From an uncultured Mycoplasmatota bacterium (GTDB lineage: Bacteria > Bacillota_I > Bacilli_A > RF39 > UBA660): 18,259 nt of DNA. Each line of letters starts with the position of its first letter. Position 1 is the first letter of the stretch. Made by a program: the position numbers and the translations under genes. Shown here in pieces: positions 12,229 through 18,259 of the stretch. The stretch covers positions 1 through 18,259 of the forward strand of contig URPE01000024.1 of NCBI GenBank assembly GCA_900549625.1, given 5' to 3'. Under the pieces are notes generated by a model. It saw only the letters and a program-made list of their open reading frames with translations, did not search any database and was not told the DNA's origin.

Positions 12229-13740
12229 ATGAAAAAAGTATTAACAGTTGTACTAGATGGCTACGGATGGAGTGATAATACACTTGGTAACGCAGTAAAA
12301 ATGGCTCCACCCAATAATTTTTTAGAGTTATTAAATACTTATCCCCATACTCTTCTAAAAGCAAGTGAAGAAGCTGTAGGATTAGAACCAGGTCAGTTTG
12401 GTAATAGTGAGGTTGGCCACATGACAATTGGTGCTGGTCGTAAAATTTTACAAAGCATTAATTTAATTAGAAACTTTTTGGATAGTGATACCATGGAAAA
12501 TGAAAATTTCACAAGTATGCTAGACAAAGTTATGGGTGGCGCAAATCTTCACATAATGGGTTTGTTAAGTGATGGCAAAGTTCATTCGAGTTTTGATCAC
12601 TTCTTAAAGCTAACAGACGTTTTAAAAGCAAATGGCATTAAAGGTGTAACATACCATGTTATAAGTGATGGCCGAGATACAGATACGCATTCATTATACA
12701 CATACGTATCAGAGTTAGAAACTAAACTAAAAGAAACAGGCGTTGGCAAAATTGGTTCCATTTGTGGTAGATACTACGCTATGGATAGAGATAAAAATTG
12801 GGACAGAACAAAAAAATACTATGATTTAATAACTAAAGGCGAAGGCTTCGCGGCTCCCAATATCCCAGTTATGATTCAAAAATGTTATGAAAAAGGTATT
12901 ACTGATGAATTTTTGCCACCAATAAAAACTAAAGATTATAAAGCCATTAAAGATGGAGATGTCATAATCTGGATGAATTATCGTACAGATCGTGCCAAAC
13001 AAATTATGTCATGTTTTGCTACACCAAATTTTATGGACATGCAAGTTATTTCCATGCCTAACATAAGTACATACTCATTCTTACCAATTGACCCTAAAAT
13101 AAAAACTAAAAACTTTCTAGTAAGAGAAACAATAAATAACCCATTAGGTGTTTATCTATCCGAACTTGGTCTTACCCAAGCAAGAATTGCTGAAACAGAA
13201 AAATACGCCCATGTTACTTATTTCTTTGATGGCGAAAGTAATGCCTCATTAGAAGGATGCCAAAAATATTTAATCCCGTCACCTAAAGTTGCTACCTATG
13301 ATATGCAACCAGAAATGAGTGCAGTTGAAGTAACCAAAAAATGTGTTCAATGTATGGAAAAAGATGTTGATTTTATCTTCCTTAATTTTGCCAATCCTGA
13401 TATGGTAGGACATACTGGCAATTTAGACGCTACTATGAAAGCTATTATAAGTGTTGATATCTGTCTAAAAACCCTTTATGAAAAATCATTAGAAAACTTT
13501 TATACTATGGTTATACTAGCAGATCATGGTAATGCCGACCAAATGTTAGATGAACAAGGTAATCCCGTTACTACTCACACCACAAGTCTAGTACCTTTTA
13601 TTATAACTGACTCAAAAATAAAACTAAAAGATGGTGGTAGTCTTGTAAATGTAGCCCCAACAATCTTAGAATATATGGACATTGCTTTACCAAAAGAAAT
13701 GCAAGAGACAGAAAGCTTATTGCAAAAAGAAGAGAACTAA
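12229..13740 (+). CDS. gpmI: 2,3-bisphosphoglycerate-independent phosphoglycerate mutase
   Basis: I chose ATG 12229 (AGGTG six bases upstream) because it gives MKKVLTVVLDGYGW, the normal family start. A GTG at 12202 lies in the promoter. The product has 503 residues, close to the usual 510. This two-manganese enzyme interconverts 3- and 2-phosphoglycerate in glycolysis. Visible motifs are metal ligand Asp10, the phosphoserine loop FGNSEVGH with Ser60, SDGRDTD, CGRYYAMDRD with the substrate-binding region, YRTDRAKQI, NFANPDMVGHTG and DHGNADQM, which carry the metal-binding residues of the alkaline-phosphatase fold. All look intact. In many Firmicutes gpmI follows tpiA directly; here spo0A and about 3 kb of accessory and broken genes lie between, suggesting that a glycolytic cluster was interrupted. 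It has its own promoter and terminator. Confidence 0.96.
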   Translation: MKKVLTVVLDGYGWSDNTLGNAVKMAPPNNFLELLNTYPHTLLKASEEAVGLEPGQFGNSEVGHMTIGAGRKILQSINLIRNFLDSDTMENENFTSMLDKVMGGANLHIMGLLSDGKVHSSFDHFLKLTDVLKANGIKGVTYHVISDGRDTDTHSLYTYVSELETKLKETGVGKIGSICGRYYAMDRDKNWDRTKKYYDLITKGEGFAAPNIPVMIQKCYEKGITDEFLPPIKTKDYKAIKDGDVIIWMNYRTDRAKQIMSCFATPNFMDMQVISMPNISTYSFLPIDPKIKTKNFLVRETINNPLGVYLSELGLTQARIAETEKYAHVTYFFDGESNASLEGCQKYLIPSPKVATYDMQPEMSAVEVTKKCVQCMEKDVDFIFLNFANPDMVGHTGNLDATMKAIISVDICLKTLYEKSLENFYTMVILADHGNADQMLDEQGNPVTTHTTSLVPFIITDSKIKLKDGGSLVNVAPTILEYMDIALPKEMQETESLLQKEEN

Positions 13741-13752
13741 TCTCTTTTTTTT
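13726..13752 (+). terminator. Intrinsic terminator of gpmI
   Basis: AAAGAAGAGA (13726-13735) can pair with TCTCTTTTTT (13741-13750) around a five-base loop that includes the stop codon. The core AAGAGA/TCTCTT is perfect and the T-run follows. Confidence 0.55.
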
Positions 13753-13766
13753 ACAGCAAAAAATAA

Positions 13767-13814
13767 TTGATTTTCACCAGAAATTATCATATAATGATAA
13801 AAAGAGGTGAAAAT
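13767..13814 (+). promoter_or_regulatory. AbiE promoter with a nested-dyad operator
   Basis: TTGATT (13767-13772) and TATAAT (13790-13795) are 17 bases apart. Two inverted repeats share the same centre at 13792: inner TTATCAT (13784-13790) with ATGATAA (13794-13800), and outer ATTTTCACC (13770-13778) with GGTGAAAAT (13806-13814). The inner pair covers the -10 and the outer pair covers the -35 and the ribosome binding site. AbiEi antitoxins are known to repress their own operon by binding inverted repeats, so this is the likely operator. Confidence 0.75.
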
Positions 13815-14405
13815 ATGATAATTTCTAATAAAATCGCCAAAGAAAATTACAAAGGATATATAAATAAAAACACAAAATTAATAAGAGACAAAAGAGATGG
13901 TAAAATATTTAAAATTATAAATGGCTTATATGAAACAAATCCTAACACACCAGGTTATTTACTAGCTTCTAGTATATATGGACCATCTTATATATCTTTT
14001 GAGTATGCCTTAGCGCAATATGGCTTAATTCCTGAAAGAGTAACTACAATAACATGCGCAACTTTTAACAAAAAAAAGAAAAAGGAGTTTAATACTGATT
14101 TTGGTATATTTACTTATCGAGATATCCCAGAGTCTGCCTACCCAGAAGAAATTCTTTTAAAAGAAGAAAACGGTTATTCATATCAAATTGCTACTCCAGA
14201 AAAAGCCTTATGCGATAAACTATACACATTAGCGCCATTATACAATTATATTAATTTAGAAAAAATGTTATTTAATGATTTAAGGATAGATAAAGAATTA
14301 TTTGCTAAATTAAACGTTGATAAAGTTAATAAATTAAGCAATTTATATCATTCAACAAATGTATTATTACTAGCAAGATATATGAGGAGGTATAGTAATG
14401 AATAA
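13815..14405 (+). CDS. abiEi: AbiEi-family antitoxin / transcriptional repressor
   Basis: The ATG at 13815 follows AGAGGTGA; a TTG at 13767 lies in the -35 box and cannot be the start. The product has 196 residues. The N-terminal part looks like the AbiEi winged-helix domain: LIRDKRDGKIFKIINGLY, then YLLASSIYGPSYISFEYALAQYGLIPE, a pattern shared by COG5340 proteins, where xGPSYISxExAL is typical. Then comes IATPEKALCDKLYTL, typical of the middle domain. In the family, the antitoxin represses the operon by binding paired inverted repeats and neutralises the toxin indirectly (type IV), without forming a stable complex. The protein is shorter than the lactococcal AbiEi, fitting the compact subgroup. 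Its end overlaps the toxin gene by eight bases and contains the toxin's AGGAGG ribosome binding site, indicating coupled translation. Confidence 0.88.
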   Translation: MIISNKIAKENYKGYINKNTKLIRDKRDGKIFKIINGLYETNPNTPGYLLASSIYGPSYISFEYALAQYGLIPERVTTITCATFNKKKKKEFNTDFGIFTYRDIPESAYPEEILLKEENGYSYQIATPEKALCDKLYTLAPLYNYINLEKMLFNDLRIDKELFAKLNVDKVNKLSNLYHSTNVLLLARYMRRYSNE

Positions 14406-15264
14406 TATTATTGAACAAATGCTTTCAAAATATGAAATAAAAAATACTACAGATGAAATTAATGCATTAAAAGAGATTATTCAAGAAATAGTCTTAGCAG
14501 GCTTATCAAGAGGCAATTTTTTTAATGAAGTAGCATTTTATGGCGGTACAGCATTAAGAATTTTTTACAACTTAGATAGATTTTCTGAAGATTTAGACTT
14601 TGCCTTAATAAAACCAGATAAAAACTTTGATTTAAGCAAATATTTTAGTTATATTGAAAAAGAACTTAAGGCTTATGGCATTAATTTGCAAATTAATACC
14701 AAAGTAAAAAGTATTGATTCAAATATCACTTCAGCATTTTTAAAGGGTGATACCCTAGAACATATATTAAAATTTTCCCCTAACGAAGAGGGGCATAAAT
14801 ATAATCAAATATTAAAAAATTTGAAAATAAAATTTGAGGTAGACATAAATCCACCTATGGGCGCAACATATGAAAATAAATATAAATTATTACCTTCTCC
14901 GCATTTAATAAAATTATATGATAAACCATCATTATTAGCTGGTAAGATTCATGCAATTTTATGTCGAGGCTGGAAAACAAGGGTTAAAGGTAGAGATTTA
15001 TATGATTACTTATTCTTTATGGCTACAGATACTAGAGTAAATTTAGAATTATTAAAAAACAAATTATTAGCGTCAAATGCTATTGAGTCTGGTGATGATT
15101 TTGATATAAATAAACTAAAAAAATTATTAATTAATAAATTCAAAGTTATAGATTATAATGAAGCCAAAGAAGATGTAAGTCCTTTTATTAAAAATATAAA
15201 TGATTTAAATTTATGGAGTAGTGAACTTTTTATTTCTGTTACTGATAAATTAATGACTTTTTAA
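14398..15264 (+). CDS. abiEii: AbiEii-family nucleotidyltransferase toxin
   Basis: The product has 288 residues. The nucleotidyltransferase core signature FYGGTALRIFYNLDRFSEDLDFAL contains GGTAL and the paired acidic residues of SEDLDF that bind metal. A second acidic candidate is the Asp in KFEVDINPP. Further typical segments are PSLLAGKIHAILCRGWKTRVKGRDLYDYLFF, with the conserved Lys and RDLYD-type motif of the AbiEii/MenT group. In the family these enzymes use nucleotides to block translation (MenT adds bases to tRNA 3' ends), causing growth arrest and phage defence. No lesion is visible. The ATG at 14398 overlaps the end of the antitoxin gene, with AGGAGG at 14385-14390. The pair stands as a two-gene unit between gpmI and pcrA, probably acquired horizontally. 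Confidence 0.92.
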   Translation: MNNIIEQMLSKYEIKNTTDEINALKEIIQEIVLAGLSRGNFFNEVAFYGGTALRIFYNLDRFSEDLDFALIKPDKNFDLSKYFSYIEKELKAYGINLQINTKVKSIDSNITSAFLKGDTLEHILKFSPNEEGHKYNQILKNLKIKFEVDINPPMGATYENKYKLLPSPHLIKLYDKPSLLAGKIHAILCRGWKTRVKGRDLYDYLFFMATDTRVNLELLKNKLLASNAIESGDDFDINKLKKLLINKFKVIDYNEAKEDVSPFIKNINDLNLWSSELFISVTDKLMTF

Positions 15265-15272
15265 ATTATTAT

Positions 15273-15281
15273 TGGTACAAT
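15273..15281 (+). promoter_or_regulatory. Extended -10 promoter of pcrA
   Basis: TGGTACAAT sits in the 16-base sequence TTGGTACAATAAACAA (15272-15287), identical to that upstream of the Fic relic. The ribosome binding site GAGGTG follows at 15297-15302. Confidence 0.5.
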
Positions 15282-15307
15282 AAACAAGGGAAAAATGAGG
15301 TGTGAAA

Positions 15308-17401
15308 ATGGATTTAACAAATTTAAATGAATTACAAAGAAAAGCAGTATTACATGGTGAAGGCCCATGCCTTGTGATTGCTGGTGCTGGATCTGGTAAA
15401 ACAAAAGTCTTAACAACTAGAATAGCAAATCTTGTATTAAACGGAGTCCCTTCTTATAATATACTAGCCATAACATTTACAAATAAAGCAGCCAAAGAAA
15501 TGAAAGAAAGACTAGAAAAACTAGTGCCTGAAAACAATGCTTTTGTAGGTACATTCCATTCTTTTGGCTTACGTATTATAAGAGAAAATACAGATTCTTT
15601 AAATATGACTAGCAATTTTACTATTTTAGATAGTGATGACGTAGGAACACTTATTAAAAAAATAATTAAAGAAAAGGGTTATGATCCAAAACAAGTAACG
15701 CCATCATTCGTTAAAAATAAAATTAGCTTTATAAAAAATGAAATGCTATCTAACAGTGAAGCCGAAAAATTACTTAATACCGATATGGATAAAATAGCCT
15801 ATCAAATATATATAGAATACAACACAAAATTACGTAAAAATAACTCTGTAGACTTTGATGACCTATTAAAATTACCAGTCGAACTATTTAGAAATAATCC
15901 TAGTATCCTAGAACACTACCAAGATAAATTTAAGTACATACTAATAGATGAATATCAAGATACCAATGAGGTTCAGTATCAATTAGTAAAATTACTTGCG
16001 GCAAAATATCAAAATCTCTTTGTAGTAGGTGACCCAGATCAATCAATCTATCAATTTAGAGGAGCTAATTACCAAAATATTTTAAACTTTGAACATGATT
16101 ATAAAAATACTGAAGTAATAGCCTTAGAAGACAACTATCGTAGTACCAAAATGATTTTAGACGCGGCTAACTCAGTTATCAAAAATAATAGTGAAAGAAA
16201 AGAAAAAAACTTAAGAAGTCATCATGGTGATGGTGTAAAAATAAAGTATATGCGTGGTTATAATGAAAAAGATGAAATAGTAAAAGTTATAACAGAAATA
16301 AAAAAATTATTAGAAAATGGCTATTCCAAAAAAGATATTGCTATATTCTATCGTACTAACGCCCAATCAAGAGTTGTTGAAGAACAATTCTTAAAAGAAA
16401 ATATTCCTTATAAAGTTGTTGGTAGTTATTATTTCTATGCTAGAAAAGAAATTAAAGATTTAATTTGTTATTTAAGACTTATATTAAATACTGATGATGA
16501 CATATCACTAAGAAGAGTAATAAATACCCCTAAAAGAGGTATAGGAGAAACATCTATAGCCAAATTAGAAAAAGAAGCTTTATTAAAAAATACTAGTATG
16601 TATGATGCCATAGCAAGTGGTAAAGAATTAGAATTTAAACATATAATTGAAGAATTAAAAAAAGATATGGAAAGTATGAGTTTGACAGAATTAGTTGATG
16701 ATGTTTTAGAGAAAAGTGGTATGAAGAATTCTCTTGAAGCCGATAACACACTAGAAAGTGAATTAAGACTAGATAACTTAATGGAATTTAAAAGTATAAC
16801 TGCTACATTTGAGCAAAATACGGGTTCAGTCGATTTAAAAGATTTCTTAGAAGAAATAAGCTTAATTGCTGATATAGAAGAACATAAAGAAGATAGTGAC
16901 GTTGTAACACTTATGACTATTCATAGTGCTAAAGGTTTAGAGTTTCCAGTAGTATTTCTTGTTGGTATGGAAGAAGGTATATTTCCTCATCAAAACTCTT
17001 TTTGTGAAGAAAATGGCATTGAAGAAGAAAGAAGATTATGTTACGTTGGTATAACAAGAGCGGAAAAGAAATTGTATTTATCTAATGCAAGACAACGTAT
17101 GCTTTATGGTAATACAAGCCAAAATCCTCCAAGTAGATTCTTAAAGGAAATAGACCCTAACGTTTTAGAAGAAAATAACTCTACTATTAATATAAATAAT
17201 AGTAATCATGAACCATTTAAAAAACAAGATATGTACAGTAATAATGATATTGATTTAAAAGTAGGGGACGTCATAGTCCATGATATATATGGTCGTGGTG
17301 TAGTTGTAGGTGTTGATAAGTCCTTAGTTTCAATTGCTTTCCAAAGACAATATGGTATAAAAAAACTAATGAAAAATCACAAAAGTATTCATAAACAATA
17401 A
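15308..17401 (+). CDS. pcrA: ATP-dependent DNA helicase PcrA (UvrD/Rep family)
   Basis: I chose ATG 15308, five bases after GAGGTG; the GTG at 15302 overlaps that site. The product has 697 residues. This 3'-5' superfamily 1A helicase acts in repair, plasmid replication and removal of stalled RNA polymerase. Motifs in order: Q-motif LNELQRKAV, Walker A AGAGSGKT (25-32), Ia ITFTNKAAKEMKER, II LIDEYQDTN, III GDPDQSIYQFRGA, IV IFYRTNAQSR, V MTIHSAKGLEF, and VI YVGITRAEKKLYLS. The C-terminal DVIVHDIYGRGVVVGVDK followed by a basic end matches the Tudor-like domain by which PcrA binds RNA polymerase, distinguishing it from Rep and most UvrD copies. No lesion is visible. ligA, often downstream of pcrA in Firmicutes, is absent; a strong terminator and a surface-protein gene follow instead. 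Confidence 0.95.
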   Translation: MDLTNLNELQRKAVLHGEGPCLVIAGAGSGKTKVLTTRIANLVLNGVPSYNILAITFTNKAAKEMKERLEKLVPENNAFVGTFHSFGLRIIRENTDSLNMTSNFTILDSDDVGTLIKKIIKEKGYDPKQVTPSFVKNKISFIKNEMLSNSEAEKLLNTDMDKIAYQIYIEYNTKLRKNNSVDFDDLLKLPVELFRNNPSILEHYQDKFKYILIDEYQDTNEVQYQLVKLLAAKYQNLFVVGDPDQSIYQFRGANYQNILNFEHDYKNTEVIALEDNYRSTKMILDAANSVIKNNSERKEKNLRSHHGDGVKIKYMRGYNEKDEIVKVITEIKKLLENGYSKKDIAIFYRTNAQSRVVEEQFLKENIPYKVVGSYYFYARKEIKDLICYLRLILNTDDDISLRRVINTPKRGIGETSIAKLEKEALLKNTSMYDAIASGKELEFKHIIEELKKDMESMSLTELVDDVLEKSGMKNSLEADNTLESELRLDNLMEFKSITATFEQNTGSVDLKDFLEEISLIADIEEHKEDSDVVTLMTIHSAKGLEFPVVFLVGMEEGIFPHQNSFCEENGIEEERRLCYVGITRAEKKLYLSNARQRMLYGNTSQNPPSRFLKEIDPNVLEENNSTININNSNHEPFKKQDMYSNNDIDLKVGDVIVHDIYGRGVVVGVDKSLVSIAFQRQYGIKKLMKNHKSIHKQ

Positions 17402-17402
17402 T

Positions 17403-17435
17403 AAGAATTTAGTGTAAAAACTAGATTCTTTTTTT
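17403..17435 (+). terminator. Intrinsic terminator of pcrA
   Basis: AAGAATTTAG (17403-17412) pairs with CTAGATTCTT (17421-17430) over ten positions with one G-U pair and an eight-base loop, followed by five more T. Confidence 0.8.
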
Positions 17436-17511
17436 AAAAAATACGATATCAAAGTGCAATCAGTTTGAAAACAATCGAAAGGAATAAAAAATATAATTAT
17501 CAAAAAAGCTC

Positions 17512-17540
17512 TTGATTAAAACCAAAATATATTATATTCT
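17512..17540 (+). promoter_or_regulatory. Promoter of the SipW-type surface protein gene
   Basis: TTGATT (17512-17517) and TATTCT (17535-17540) are 17 bases apart. An AT-rich spacer contains a possible alternative TATATT. The leader ends in GTAGGG before the ATG at 17569. Confidence 0.5.
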
Positions 17541-17568
17541 TTTAATAGAAAAGAAAGTAGGGTTAAAG

Positions 17569-18259
17569 ATGGAAAACAAAAATAATTTAAAAAATGTTAA
17601 ATCTCCAACCATGAAGAGGAGATATTTGCATGGCATAACCCTATCAATAATAATATTCTTATTAGTGGTAGCGTGTGCTGTAGGAGCTTCGTATGCTTAT
17701 TTTGTAACGACAAGCAAAACAAATGGTAATGATAAGGACTTAAATATTGTAACGGAAAACTTAGGTGATATTAAGTGGCAAGGAACAAAAGTATTTGAAA
17801 GTTCTGGTCTGCTACCAGGTGAAATGGGAATCCAAACATTTACAGTCGAAAAAAATAGTACAACCGGAAAAGGTATCTATGAAATAGACTTAAAAGGAAT
17901 ATTAGACAGTGCATTTGGAAGTGATGTAGAAATAAGTCTTTATAAGTCAACTAATCCAACTACTGATAATGTTGCAATCACAGAAGGTAATAGTGCAACA
18001 GATGCAGGGGCTGATAATAAAGTACATTACTACAAAGAAGACACATTAACAATAAATGGCAGCCCAAAGAAAGTCTATGGACCAAAAGCCTTAAAAAATA
18101 AAAATCCAATTATATTAGAACAAGCTGACTTTGATAATAGCACATTATCTAAAACAACATATTACTTAGTATATTGTTATAAAAACAATGGTAATCAAGA
18201 TAAACAACAAGGTAAAAGTTTTAGTGGTGAGATAAGTGTAAGACTTATTTTAGAAAAAG
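17569..18259 (+). CDS. SipW-type signal-peptide surface protein (TasA/camelysin-like), partial at right edge
   Basis: The frame is open from ATG 17569 to the right edge (230 codons), so the gene continues outside. The N-terminus has a basic segment ending in MKRRYLHG, a hydrophobic span (about residues 20-40), and GASYAYFVTTSKTNG immediately after it. This A-S-Y-A-Y-F pattern is the hallmark of SipW-dependent signal peptides, as in TasA and camelysin-like biofilm or matrix proteins. The exported part is Thr/Ser/Asn-rich, with LLPGEMGIQTFTV resembling the L-x-PG-D/E motif of the TasA beta-sandwich, and YYLVYCYKNNG later. No sipW-like peptidase gene is in the window. The part seen is consistent with an extracellular fibre or matrix component; large proteins of this type also occur as adhesin-like repeats. 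Regulation is probably from its own promoter. Confidence 0.8.
   Translation, partial: MENKNNLKNVKSPTMKRRYLHGITLSIIIFLLVVACAVGASYAYFVTTSKTNGNDKDLNIVTENLGDIKWQGTKVFESSGLLPGEMGIQTFTVEKNSTTGKGIYEIDLKGILDSAFGSDVEISLYKSTNPTTDNVAITEGNSATDAGADNKVHYYKEDTLTINGSPKKVYGPKALKNKNPIILEQADFDNSTLSKTTYYLVYCYKNNGNQDKQQGKSFSGEISVRLILEK

Noticed and set aside
1..18259. CRISPR array, tRNA, rRNA, insertion sequence or prophage genes
   Set aside because: I saw no regularly spaced repeats, no tRNA-like cloverleaf, no rRNA sequence and no transposase or phage structural gene.

Overview
The window comes from a very AT-rich, low-GC Bacillota (Firmicutes) genome. The evidence is AT-rich codon use, strong AGGAGG-type ribosome binding sites, a recognisable Spo0A with 0A boxes, PcrA with the Firmicutes-type C-terminal domain, and SipW-type surface proteins. 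The lineage cannot be fixed from sequence alone; uncultured gut Bacilli or Clostridia with small AT-rich genomes are likely. The standard bacterial code (TGA = stop) is supported by two ATGA stop/start overlaps, at 1626-1629 and 4936-4939.

Layout. (1) Positions 1-503 hold the 3' end of a secreted or surface protein. (2) Positions 540-820 hold a compact locus that looks like a type I toxin-antitoxin system: a 34-residue hydrophobic peptide with a potentially masked Shine-Dalgarno sequence, a convergent antisense RNA candidate with its own promoter and terminator, and repeats linking the two. A perfect Spo0A box lies upstream. (3) Positions 955-6141 encode an ABC exporter-like pair (ATPase and FtsX/MacB-type permease) followed by a two-component system, the usual arrangement for envelope-stress or antimicrobial-peptide detoxification modules. 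(4) Positions 6388-8317 encode phosphoglycerate kinase and a divergent triosephosphate isomerase with overlapping ends. (5) Positions 8416-9183 encode Spo0A, whose promoter carries a cluster of 0A boxes, one of them inside the end of tpiA. (6) Positions 9184-12150 are an accessory and decaying stretch. It has about 660 bases without an intact gene but with hairpins and a small-RNA candidate, then a Fic-family gene broken by a frameshift, then a HipA-like kinase gene broken by a stop and a frameshift, with several terminator hairpins. (7) Positions 12229-13740 encode phosphoglycerate mutase GpmI. (8) Positions 13815-15264 encode an intact AbiEi/AbiEii toxin-antitoxin pair behind a nested-dyad operator. 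(9) Positions 15308-17401 encode the helicase PcrA. (10) From 17569 to the right edge runs a SipW-type surface protein.

Themes. Glycolysis genes pgk, tpiA and gpmI frame spo0A and an accessory insertion zone. Four toxin- or effector-like modules lie within 15 kb: the type I-like peptide and AbiE look intact, while Fic and the HipA-like kinase are broken. The most interesting item is the small peptide/antisense locus at 540-820, followed by the AbiE operator and the spo0A control region.
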